Assembly: GCA_035508275.1 (NCBI GenBank)
Contig: DATJNI010000010.1
Coordinates: 1 to 15,974 of the forward strand
DNA length: 15,974 nucleotides
Origin: DATJNI01 sp035508275
Lineage (GTDB): Bacteria; Patescibacteriota; Saccharimonadia; Saccharimonadales; UBA4665
Direction of reading: 5' to 3'
The notes under the pieces are model-generated. The model searched no databases and had not been told where the DNA came from. It saw nothing but the letters and a program-made list of their open reading frames with translations. This document shows, piece after piece, positions 1 to 6,156 of this stretch. Each line of letters starts with the position of its first letter. The stretch's first letter is position 1. The translations under genes and the position numbers were made by a program.

Positions 1-1416
1 AATTCTAAGGATATTGCGTTACTTACCTACGGTGTAGAGGATAACGGGCTAAACCAAACCTACCCGACGGAAACTAGTGACAGCGACTCTACCGTTACTG
101 TCGATGATCAGTTGTTTGAAGGTCTAGTTCAGTATAGAGATGACACAAAGGTTGTACCGCTGCTGGCAACTAGCTGGTATAACCCTAACGACACCACCTG
201 GGTCTTTAATATAAGGCACAATGTTAAGTTCCATAGTGGGCGTACCTTGACCGCCGCAGATGTTAAATACAGTCTAGATTACGCCGTAGCCAATCAAAAC
301 AGCAACTCTGGCGGCACATCACTGAGTCTAGCTAGCACTATTAAAAGCGTTAAGGTAGATAATCCTTATCAAGTTACTATAACCACCAACGGGCCAGACC
401 CAGTGCTTTTGAATCGCCTTGCCTTTCTCTACATTGTTGACTCTAAGGCAAAACTCGGCGATCCCGATGCTGGTACCGGGCCATACATCGTAAAGCCTGG
501 GACTAAGTTAACCTCGGGCTCTGCCTACCTGCAGGCCATCAACGACTACTGGGGTGGTCATATCTATACAAAGTCAGTTCATATTATTTTCTACGCAAAT
601 GAAGCAAAACTTACTCAAGACATTCAGGACAAAAAACTGAGCATAGGCGGCAACTTTACGAATAGCCAGCTGGCACAAATTACTTCTTCGCACGACTACA
701 TTAATATTCATGAACTAGGGGTAGACTTTCTAGGTCTTAATACCGTTCAAGCAGGAACGCCACTTACTTCACTTAACGCCAGAAAAGCTATAACCTACGC
801 TCTGAACATACCGGCTATAATAAAAGCCTCAGACCTGAAAGGAACCGCATTAAATCAACTTATACCACCCACTCTTCCAGGTTATAATCCGGATATTCCT
901 GCCCAAGTATATAACCCAACTAAGGCTGAACAGCTACTGGTCGGTGTGCCCGATCTAGATAAAACACTTACTCTAGACTATCCTATCGGTGACACCCCTC
1001 AGGTTCAGGAAATAGCAAAGGAATTAAATGCGGTCGGCTTTCACGTCCAGATTCAACAGCAGAGCCTAAATAATCTAATAAATACTTTAACGTCTGGGAC
1101 AGCTCAGATGTTCTACATAGGCTATACCACTAACACCTTGGATGGTCTAGATATCATAAATAATACCGTTCAAGAATTGCCGTATTATATGAACGCGGAG
1201 CTTACTAACCTTGCAAACCAAGCAGCATCTAACCTAAATGGGGCAGCTCGTAGCGCTACTGTGCAGCAAATGGAACAGATAATTTACGACAATGCGCCTG
1301 TTGTGCCAATCCTTAATACAACCGCCGTTTATGTGCTAACTCAGCCTTACGTAGTTACGCCCAACGATCCATCAGCGGGTATCGGTGCTTATTTCTGGCA
1401 GGTCTATAAAGAATAG
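1..1416 (+). CDS. ABC transporter solute-binding protein, family 5 (oligopeptide/dipeptide type), 5'-truncated by window edge
   Basis: The frame is open from base 1, so the TTG at 112 is an internal Leu codon and not a start; 471 residues are visible and the signal peptide/lipobox lies off the window. The early block LFEGLVQY, then VPLLATSW, then a WVFNIRHNVKFHSG stretch followed by LTAADVKYSLDYA, is the classic N-lobe signature of SBP_bac_5 proteins (OppA/DppA/NikA family). The C-terminal part has the usual APVVPI segment, here YDNAPVVPILN. The family binds peptides, nickel complexes or other small ligands outside the membrane and delivers them to an ABC permease; no permease or ATPase gene is visible here, and the ligand cannot be told from sequence. 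It ends TAG two bases before a histidine kinase ATG, so the two are almost certainly co-transcribed. The family assignment is firm; the substrate is unknown. Confidence 0.9.
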   Translation, partial: NSKDIALLTYGVEDNGLNQTYPTETSDSDSTVTVDDQLFEGLVQYRDDTKVVPLLATSWYNPNDTTWVFNIRHNVKFHSGRTLTAADVKYSLDYAVANQNSNSGGTSLSLASTIKSVKVDNPYQVTITTNGPDPVLLNRLAFLYIVDSKAKLGDPDAGTGPYIVKPGTKLTSGSAYLQAINDYWGGHIYTKSVHIIFYANEAKLTQDIQDKKLSIGGNFTNSQLAQITSSHDYINIHELGVDFLGLNTVQAGTPLTSLNARKAITYALNIPAIIKASDLKGTALNQLIPPTLPGYNPDIPAQVYNPTKAEQLLVGVPDLDKTLTLDYPIGDTPQVQEIAKELNAVGFHVQIQQQSLNNLINTLTSGTAQMFYIGYTTNTLDGLDIINNTVQELPYYMNAELTNLANQAASNLNGAARSATVQQMEQIIYDNAPVVPILNTTAVYVLTQPYVVTPNDPSAGIGAYFWQVYKE

Positions 1417-1418
1417 GC

Positions 1419-2861
1419 ATGAACCGCTTTGGTATAAGGGGGCGCTTCTTACTCCTGTTGGTTGGGTTGACGCTGTTAATCTTTATTGCAATTACCCTTT
1501 TAATTGTTCGGCAGAATTCAGCTACCTTAAAGACTAACCTAATTAATGAGTCTAAGTCGTTTTCTTCTCTAGCCACCCAGCCTATTGGTGTAGCCTACAC
1601 TACCTATAACAGTTCAGGCACGCTTAGAATAACCCAGGAGATAGATAGCTTCACCAGTCTCGATCAGGATATTAACCAAGTTGAGGTTATTAGCGCAGAT
1701 GGTAAGGTTGTTTATCTTAATAACTCAAACGAAAACAAGATACCTGTAAGTTCAGCCGTTGCAACCAACATTAATCCAACGTATTTATATAACTCTTCTG
1801 GAGAATTAAGTGCCATTGTTCAGCCTTATGTAGATTCTTATGGAATACATAGTTACGACGTGGTTTACGGAGTTTCATATAACAGCGTGAATACGGCTAT
1901 CGGAAAGATTGTCCGCTCTATCCTCTTGCTTAGTGCCGTGATCTTGGTTTTTGCGGTGGTAATATGGTACTTCTTTATTAACAAGTTCCTACTTAAGCCG
2001 GTTGCTGAAGTTAGTCATAAAGCCCTGTCCATTTCTCAGGGTAATCTTGATACCAGAATAAGTCTGGGTCGTAATGATGAGATTGGTGATCTAGCTAAAG
2101 CCGTGGATACTATGGCCAGTTCCCTAAAAGAAGATATAGCCAAGCTTGAAGCAATAGATAAGCTCAAAACTGAGTTCCTTATGATAACCGCACATAGTTT
2201 GAGAACTCCTATCACCATAATTGAGGGGGCCCTAGACAATATTAAGACCAGCAAAGAAGCGGATGATGGTTTAGCTGTCGAAATAGAGCAAGTAAGTTCT
2301 AACGTTAGTCGCCTAAAAAGTTTTGCTGAGGATGCTTTGGCTATTTCATCTATGGAAGGCGGCAAGCAACGCTCTGTAGATTTGGAACCCATGAGTATGT
2401 CTGAGGTATTAACGCCCATTTCTAAAGAGTTTACGTCTCTCGCTGCACAGAAAAAGATAAAACTAACTACAAATATCAATACGGCTTCGTTTGCCAAGGT
2501 AGATAAGCCATATTTTCATACCGCTATATGGAACTTACTAGATAACGCCTACAAATTTACTAATGAAGGCGGCGAAATCGGTTTAACTGCGCATGATAGA
2601 GCTGGCAATATTGAAATATCTGTTAGTGATAACGGTATAGGTATTTCTGAAGAGGAAATACCTCATTTGTTTACCAAATTTCATAGAGGAACTTCTACGC
2701 TGCAATACAACTATGAGGGTACTGGGATTGGTTTGTATCTATGCAAATTAATAGTCGATCAGCATGGTGGAAGCATAGGTGTTGTTAGTAATAAGGGTAA
2801 AGGCAGTACCTTTACCATAAAGCTACCAATAGTTTCTAAAGAACAAGTAAAAAGTGTCTAG
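1419..2861 (+). CDS. Membrane sensor histidine kinase (HAMP-HisKA-HATPase)
   Basis: A 480-aa class I sensor kinase. The first membrane helix is at about residues 10-30, an extracytoplasmic sensor of about 135 aa follows (the segment around 85-105 with DGKVVYLNN is reminiscent of Cache/PAS-like folds), and the second helix is at about 166-188. HAMP is at about 189-240 (LKPV near the start, DEIGDLAKAVD later). The dimerisation/phosphoacceptor helix carries TAHSLRTPIT with the likely phosphorylated His259. The ATPase domain has the N box (WNLLDNAYK, N372), the G1 box DNGIG (404-408), an F box (FHRG) and the G2 box GTGIGL (434-439), so the catalytic site looks intact. The residue after His259 is Ser rather than the usual Glu/Asp. 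The gene follows the solute-binding protein by two bases, suggesting it senses the state of that transport or binding system. No response regulator is encoded nearby; the next gene is on the opposite strand with its stop 3 bases away. Confidence 0.95.
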   Translation: MNRFGIRGRFLLLLVGLTLLIFIAITLLIVRQNSATLKTNLINESKSFSSLATQPIGVAYTTYNSSGTLRITQEIDSFTSLDQDINQVEVISADGKVVYLNNSNENKIPVSSAVATNINPTYLYNSSGELSAIVQPYVDSYGIHSYDVVYGVSYNSVNTAIGKIVRSILLLSAVILVFAVVIWYFFINKFLLKPVAEVSHKALSISQGNLDTRISLGRNDEIGDLAKAVDTMASSLKEDIAKLEAIDKLKTEFLMITAHSLRTPITIIEGALDNIKTSKEADDGLAVEIEQVSSNVSRLKSFAEDALAISSMEGGKQRSVDLEPMSMSEVLTPISKEFTSLAAQKKIKLTTNINTASFAKVDKPYFHTAIWNLLDNAYKFTNEGGEIGLTAHDRAGNIEISVSDNGIGISEEEIPHLFTKFHRGTSTLQYNYEGTGIGLYLCKLIVDQHGGSIGVVSNKGKGSTFTIKLPIVSKEQVKSV

Positions 2862-2864
2862 AGT

Positions 2865-3161
2865 TTAGTGTTTGTTATGTCCAGGCCTACCTGACACGGC
2901 ACTGGCTGCGGTGTGATGGACATGGTGTTCATGGCCGGGTTCGGTTGCATATGTGATTGCTTCACCGGTTACGCCGGCTGCAACAATCCCAGCAACTATC
3001 CAAGCCAAGGCTCTGTTACTTAGGTCGCCGGGTAATAGTTCGAACGTATAAGGTTCTTTGCGTAAATTTGCAGGATCATTAATGTCCCCTGGGTGCTCGT
3101 GGGGCCCATTAACATCTTCGTTTTTGACTAGAAATTCGTTTCTTCGAAATTCATCTAACAT
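2865..3161 (-). CDS. Small single-span membrane protein with His-rich C-terminus, unknown function
   Basis: A 98-aa protein of no family I recognise. The first 48 residues are hydrophilic and rich in Asp, Glu, Asn and Pro (HEHPGDINDP at 21-30). One membrane helix spans about 50-68 (LAWIVAGIVAAGV), and the tail is His-rich (GHEHHVHH at 76-83, ending GHNKH). The histidine clusters could bind a metal, but that is only suggested by composition. The start is supported by a very good promoter whose -10 box ends 6 nt before the ATG, so the message is probably leaderless; no Shine-Dalgarno could fit. The stop (TAA) faces the histidine kinase stop with 3 bases between, and no terminator is visible at this convergent junction. 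Confidence 0.75.
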   Translation of the reverse strand: MLDEFRRNEFLVKNEDVNGPHEHPGDINDPANLRKEPYTFELLPGDLSNRALAWIVAGIVAAGVTGEAITYATEPGHEHHVHHTAASAVSGRPGHNKH

Positions 3162-3167
3162 ATTTGT

Positions 3168-3196
3168 ATAATACCACTGTTTTTCTATTTAGTCAA
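3168..3196 (-). promoter_or_regulatory. Sigma-70-type promoter of the 98-aa membrane protein (leaderless arrangement)
   Basis: On the minus strand, TTGACT (3191-3196) and TATTAT (3168-3173) are separated by 17 bp. Only six bases separate the -10 box from the ATG at 3161, so transcription should begin at or within a base or two of the start codon. Confidence 0.8.
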
Positions 3197-3248
3197 GAAT
3201 GCTTATGCTTTTACTCCTCTAGTAAGTTAGTTTAAGAAGACTGAAAAA

Positions 3249-3257
3249 TGTTATAAT
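3249..3257 (+). promoter_or_regulatory. Extended -10 promoter upstream of the 63-aa protein
   Basis: TG-T-TATAAT is a perfect extended -10 element (TATAAT at 3252-3257). No convincing -35 hexamer is seen, as is common for extended -10 promoters. A transcript would start near 3264 and carry a leader of about 130 nt before the 63-aa gene. That leader contains a short hairpin (TCTGC 3289-3293 / GCAGA 3299-3303) and a possible 32-codon ORF. Confidence 0.5.
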
Positions 3258-3313
3258 AGGGTAGATATAAACCCACCTTGCACAACCCTCTGCCGCTCGC
3301 AGAAAAATAGGGA

Positions 3314-3412
3314 ATGTGGTATTCACTTGAAGAGCAACTAACATCTTTGGTCGATAATGTTGGTTTTAAGATGTCTACTAAACAAGGAAAAGGATATGGA
3401 AGAAAAGGCTGA
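3314..3412 (+). CDS. Possible 32-aa upstream ORF / leader peptide
   Basis: ATG at 3314 to TGA at 3410-3412 gives a 32-aa peptide beginning MWYSLEEQL and ending GKGYGRKG, with no recognised homology. It starts just after an in-frame TAG (3308-3310). It overlaps the first 17 bases of the 63-aa gene in another frame, a geometry that would allow translational coupling. Against it: the only Shine-Dalgarno-like bases (AGGGA) abut the ATG too closely, and it would be one of only two genes here ending in TGA. It may be chance. Confidence 0.25.
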   Translation: MWYSLEEQLTSLVDNVGFKMSTKQGKGYGRKG

Positions 3413-3587
3413 GAAGAAGTCGATGAAAGGCTTACATGACCAGCACCGCGAGGACTACTGGGCAATGAAGAACTGGCGCGCCTGGGGATCATGGTTTAGC
3501 TGGGGTTCACCAGTTGGACTAGGACTGTTCTACGCTTTGATAATTATATCTACCGGTATATTTATCTGGCTTTTGCACCACAAGTAG
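3396..3587 (+). CDS. 63-aa Trp-rich, C-terminally membrane-anchored protein, unknown function
   Basis: I chose the ATG at 3396 because AAGGA (3384-3388) lies 7 nt upstream; an ATG at 3357 would add 13 residues but has no ribosome site. The product has a charged N-terminus (MEEKAEKKSMKG), then a tryptophan-rich amphipathic stretch (DYWAMKNWRAWGSWFSWG; five Trp in about 18 residues). One membrane helix follows at about residues 41-60 (LGLFYALIIISTGIFIWLL), and the tail is HHK. The topology suggests a tail-anchored protein with an interfacial Trp/aromatic belt. No family is recognised. A strong intrinsic terminator starts 17 bases after the stop, so this is a monocistronic, actively transcribed-looking gene. 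Confidence 0.7.
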   Translation: MEEKAEKKSMKGLHDQHREDYWAMKNWRAWGSWFSWGSPVGLGLFYALIIISTGIFIWLLHHK

Positions 3588-3603
3588 AATTGTCCTGGGT
3601 ATT

Positions 3604-3635
3604 AAAACACCACCTAACCTGGGTGGTGTTTTTTT
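3604..3635 (+). terminator. Rho-independent terminator of the 63-aa gene
   Basis: A perfect 11-bp stem (AAAACACCACC 3604-3614 with GGTGGTGTTTT 3622-3632) has a 7-nt loop and runs into a seven-T tract (3629-3635). This is a textbook + strand intrinsic terminator. Confidence 0.92.
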
Positions 3636-3637
3636 GG

Positions 3638-4007
3638 TTAACGTTTTTTAGAATGAATAGTAAATTGCTAAACTGTAAAAAACGAGCATAGAGATATAGT
3701 TCTGCTTTATTCTGCCAGGACTAAGGAGGATTTTTCTTATACGAGTATATTTGAGAAAGCCCGTGAGGAACTAGGGATAAAGACGATATATGCCGTTACA
3801 GGTAAGGACCATCCGCTACCTAATAGGCATAGCCGTCATGGACGAATTGGTATGGAAATGATTAAAAGCGAAGTTCCAGATTATACAGAGCGGACGTTTT
3901 ATATTTCTGGCACACAATCGATGGTTAAATCAATGCAGCACATGTTAATAAGTCATGGGATACCAAGACACAACGTTAAGACTGACGATTTTTCTGGATA
4001 TAACTAG
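3638..4007 (+). pseudogene. Remnant of a ferredoxin-NADP reductase-type oxidoreductase (C-terminal NAD(P)-binding domain)
   Basis: From 3672 to the TAG at 4005-4007 an uninterrupted frame reads HRDIVLLYSARTKEDF, then FEKAREELGIKTIYAVTG, then RTFYISGTQSMVKSM and finally KTDDFSGY. That is the family's order: RDIVLLYS strand, ELGIKTIY strand, FYISGPxxMV nucleotide-binding motif and C-terminal FFPGY-like end. There is no ATG before 3852 and no FAD-binding domain, so the 5' half is gone. Just upstream, in the frame of 3653, bases 3638-3682 read LTFFRMNSKLLNCKK, which I align by eye with the family's TPFRSMIKYLL-type helix. Joining it to the main frame needs a +1 shift at the A-run 3677-3682. Pro of FYISGP is Thr here and Pro of FPGY is Ser, fitting decay. 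The left edge abuts the terminator of the neighbouring gene. Similarity is judged by eye; the family is fairly sure, the exact 5' limit is not. Confidence 0.75.
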
Positions 4008-4022
4008 AAAGTAGGCTGTAAT

Positions 4023-4099
4023 TGGAGGGCCCAGTGGGACTCGAACCCACGACACCCTGCTTAAAAGGCAGGTGCTCTAACCGGCTGAGCTATGGGCCC
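4023..4099 (-). tRNA. tRNA-Lys (anticodon UUU), CCA encoded
   Basis: All four arms fold. The acceptor is GGGCCCA with TGGGCCC (4093-4099 / 4027-4033), the D-arm has GCTC/GAGC, and the anticodon stem CCTGC/GCAGG encloses the loop CTTTTAA, giving anticodon TTT. The T-arm is GTGGG-TTCGAGT-CCCAC. The mature body is 74 nt (4026-4099) and is followed by a genomically encoded CCA (4023-4025). The discriminator base 73 is U, where A is usual for bacterial tRNA-Lys such as that of E. coli. UUU reads both AAA and AAG, so this could serve as the sole Lys tRNA. Confidence 0.97.
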
Positions 4100-4122
4100 A
4101 CTTTAGGAAATTAACTTCTCTC

Positions 4123-4150
4123 ATTATCCTTACTTTCCCTGAAAAGTCAA
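4123..4150 (-). promoter_or_regulatory. Promoter of tRNA-Lys
   Basis: On the minus strand, TTGACT (4145-4150), a 16-bp spacer and GATAAT (4123-4128) lie in the gap between the 169-aa membrane gene and the tRNA. A start near 4116 would give about 17 nt of 5' leader for RNase P to remove. Confidence 0.65.
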
Positions 4151-4163
4151 TCTAGCGTAGGTG

Positions 4164-4673
4164 TTAATGCTTCTTATGTTTGCCTCTAAGTAGGCCTGCA
4201 TGAGGACGCTGAAGCCAAAGTACCAAAAGACAGACCAGAGCACTAGTGGATACAATAATATCCTGCGCATCTTTTAGGTGTTGCCAAAGGTTTGTGTCTA
4301 TTAGGCTTTGGCTGGCGCTGGCTGGGAGAAGAGGTGTTAACAATAGAGTTCCTAGTAGCCCTACGCCTATGGCTGGTAATACATTAAGTAGTAGCTTTGG
4401 GTAACCGCTAACAGTTCTAACCATAAATATGGCAGTCAGTACAACTGGTAGTAAAAGTAGCAGTATTTTTATAGAGCCATTACCGCTATCTAAGCCCTTT
4501 GGTACTTCAGCTGAGAAAAGAGTCAGAAACTGATGAGCATCTGGGGCAACAAACTGTACTAGCACATCACCAAGACAAAGACTTAGGAAAACAATAGCAG
4601 CATTTATTCTGAAAGCTAGGATGATTACAACAGGTATAATCACCATGCCAGCGAGGATATATTCAGCATTCAT
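4164..4673 (-). CDS. Polytopic membrane protein of unknown function
   Basis: A 169-aa, strongly hydrophobic protein with about five membrane segments, at residues 4-20, 24-42, 68-86, 93-116 and 138-155. A short soluble loop at 43-66 (APDAHQFLTLF, then VPKGLDSGNGS) separates the second and third. The C-terminal tail is basic and His-rich (RGKHKKH). I do not recognise the family. It lies 35 nt downstream of rimK on the same strand and may be co-transcribed, but a TATAGT box 8 nt before the ATG suggests its own, possibly leaderless, start. There is no Shine-Dalgarno sequence. Shared regulation with rimK would be an inference from position only. Confidence 0.75.
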   Translation of the reverse strand: MNAEYILAGMVIIPVVIILAFRINAAIVFLSLCLGDVLVQFVAPDAHQFLTLFSAEVPKGLDSGNGSIKILLLLLPVVLTAIFMVRTVSGYPKLLLNVLPAIGVGLLGTLLLTPLLPASASQSLIDTNLWQHLKDAQDIIVSTSALVCLLVLWLQRPHAGLLRGKHKKH

Positions 4674-4681
4674 ATAACTAA

Positions 4682-4687
4682 ACTATA
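4682..4687 (-). promoter_or_regulatory. Candidate -10 box of the 169-aa membrane protein
   Basis: TATAGT on the minus strand, 8 nt before the ATG at 4673. The matching -35 region (about 4705-4711) is poor, so this is a weaker call than the other promoters listed. Confidence 0.4.
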
Positions 4688-4693
4688 GCATGA

Positions 4694-4716
4694 GCGCTTA
4701 TGTTTACTTTAAGCGC
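4694..4716 (-). repeat. Inverted repeat across the rimK stop codon
   Basis: GCGCTTA (4694-4700) and TAAGCGC (4710-4716) are perfect 7-bp arms around a 9-nt loop. The hairpin contains the rimK TAA and lies immediately upstream of the -10 candidate of the 169-aa gene. No T-tract follows on the minus strand, so it is not a standard terminator; it could be an operator, an mRNA-stabilising 3' hairpin, or chance. Confidence 0.4.
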
Positions 4717-5611
4717 CAACTCGGTCTTTTCTTCGTCCAGTCTTTGCTATCTGTTCAGCGTAGATAATTATCTTCTCTGCGACGTTTTTACCAGTTATAT
4801 TTTCGACTGCAAAGCCCGGTGAAGAGTTAACTTCAAGTATTAGTGGTCCCCTGTTTGATCGCATCATATCGACACCGCATACGGATAGTCCGAGGGTTTT
4901 GGCAGCTTTTTGAGCCATCTTTCTTTCTTCCTCGGTAAGTTTAACTGTAATAGCAACGCCGTTTTGGTGAAGGTTGGACCTGAAGTCATCATCTAGGCTT
5001 TGGCGCAGCATGCTAGCAACTACCTTGCCATTAACAACTATTGCTCTAATGTCTACACCAGCACTCTCTTCAATGAATTCTTGGACTAGAAAGTTTACCT
5101 CTTCTACATAGAAGGCCTGCATAACAGCTAGAGCGGCTTTTCTGGTTTCAGCTAAGACCACTCCGTTGCCGTGGGTCCCTTTGGCTACTTTAATAATTAC
5201 CGGGGCTCCACCAACGGCTTCAAGCACACCATCAAAGTCGGCGGTTTCTCTTGCTAGCACGGTCTTAGGCATGCCTAGGCCAGCTTTGGATAGCAATTGC
5301 AGGCTTCTTAGCTTGTCTCTAGATCTAACTATTGAGATCGAGCTGGAGGTAGTTGGGACGTTTTGCATCTCAAACTGCCTGACTATTGAGGATCCGTATC
5401 TTGTTAGGCTGGAAGCAATTCTAGGAATAATGACATCGACGCCAGTTACTACTTGGCCTCGGTAGTAAACTTGAGGCTCACCTTTTTCCAGGGTTACATA
5501 GCATTTTGCGTAGTTAAGTATTCTAACTTTGTGACCACGCTTAATAGCCTCCTCTTTCAGTCTTTTGGTTGAGAAGTTGCCTGGTCCTTTAGATAAGATA
5601 ACTATGGTCAT
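4709..5611 (-). CDS. rimK: RimK-type ATP-grasp ligase (ribosomal protein S6 glutamate ligase family)
   Basis: A 300-aa protein that follows E. coli RimK along its whole length. The N-terminal preATP-grasp domain has ILSKGPGNFSTKRLKEEA and PRIASSLTRYG. SRDKLRSLQLL at 97-107 leads into the ATP-grasp fold. ATP-site elements are K141, the glycine-rich loop GTHGNGV (145-151), the hinge VQEFIEE (177-182), DIRA (187-190), D248 in GVDMM, and the metal-binding LEVNSSPG (259-266). DFRSNLHQNG (209-218) is a near copy of the E. coli RimK motif. RimK uses ATP to add Glu residues to the C-terminus of ribosomal protein S6; other family members modify other substrates, so the target here is inferred. It overlaps the upstream protease-like gene as TAATG, and AAGGA about 9 nt upstream provides a ribosome site. 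Confidence 0.92.
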   Translation of the reverse strand: MTIVILSKGPGNFSTKRLKEEAIKRGHKVRILNYAKCYVTLEKGEPQVYYRGQVVTGVDVIIPRIASSLTRYGSSIVRQFEMQNVPTTSSSISIVRSRDKLRSLQLLSKAGLGMPKTVLARETADFDGVLEAVGGAPVIIKVAKGTHGNGVVLAETRKAALAVMQAFYVEEVNFLVQEFIEESAGVDIRAIVVNGKVVASMLRQSLDDDFRSNLHQNGVAITVKLTEEERKMAQKAAKTLGLSVCGVDMMRSNRGPLILEVNSSPGFAVENITGKNVAEKIIIYAEQIAKTGRRKDRVGA

Positions 5612-6042
5612 TATTTGGTCCTTTTCTTGCTCTTGGTTGTCTTCTTATGCTTTATGTCGACAACGAACTTGCCCCTTAGGATATTGCGGCCAATAAGTAT
5701 AGGATAAACCTGCCTGGAGCGATTAGCTAGAGTAAAGCTTGCGTTTACTTTGCGGCCATTAACTTCTGCCAGTAACTTAATCATGTAGCGATCCTCAATT
5801 CTGCCAGTAGTACTTTTAACCTTAACTTCTTCGTATTCGTTTGTCTGGTAAATTACTCCTGTGTATTGGGGACTTGATGGTGCAAACAGAGTGAATCTTA
5901 AGACGCCATTCTTCTCTTTGATGGCACTAGCCCAAATGGCGGATATTTTAGCCCCGGTATCAACTCTGGCGGGGATCTTTTTAAGACCCAGCTTTGGGAA
6001 ACTAGTCTTTGCTACGGGGCCTATTACCTCTAGTTTGCTCAT
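5611..6042 (-). CDS. RimB-like retropepsin-fold protease partner of RimK ('ATP-dependent zinc protease' family)
   Basis: A 143-aa single-domain protein with ARVDTGAKISAIWA (DTGA at 28-31, the aspartyl-protease active-site type motif) and YPILIGRNILRGKFVVD (113-129), the matching C-terminal psi-loop element. Families annotated as ATP-dependent zinc proteases have this retropepsin-like layout, and a small protease of this kind (RimB) works with RimK in Pseudomonas. A single catalytic Asp per chain implies a homodimer, as in retroviral proteases. The C-terminus is very Lys-rich (KHKKTTKSKKRTK), which could favour ribosome or RNA contact. The stop codon shares one base with the rimK ATG, so translation is coupled. 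A TATAAT at 6072-6077 (minus) may be its -10, but the -35 is poor. Confidence 0.8.
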   Translation of the reverse strand: MSKLEVIGPVAKTSFPKLGLKKIPARVDTGAKISAIWASAIKEKNGVLRFTLFAPSSPQYTGVIYQTNEYEEVKVKSTTGRIEDRYMIKLLAEVNGRKVNASFTLANRSRQVYPILIGRNILRGKFVVDIKHKKTTKSKKRTK

Positions 6043-6156
6043 GATAATTTACTTTGTCTGACCTCTTAAAGATTATATTATTGATCTAAATTTAACACTA
6101 GTAATTTAGGGCTATATTCTACAACTTTTTTAAGTTTTTGTCTATACGTAAAGGCG

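Noticed and set aside
112..114. TTG as the start of the solute-binding protein
   Set aside because: The same frame is open back to base 1 and the upstream residues fit the family; it is an internal Leu and the true start is off the window.
3677..3683. A-AAA-AAC heptamer as a programmed -1 frameshift site in the oxidoreductase remnant
   Set aside because: In the upstream frame the codons are AAA AAA C, the wrong phase for tandem -1 slippage, and joining the frames needs +1. There is also no N-terminal domain to be expressed. Mutation is simpler.
6121..6142. AT-rich hairpin AACTT/AAGTT with T-runs as a terminator
   Set aside because: The stem is only five weak pairs, and the T-run follows on the + strand where no gene ends; it does not suit the minus-strand 40-aa gene.
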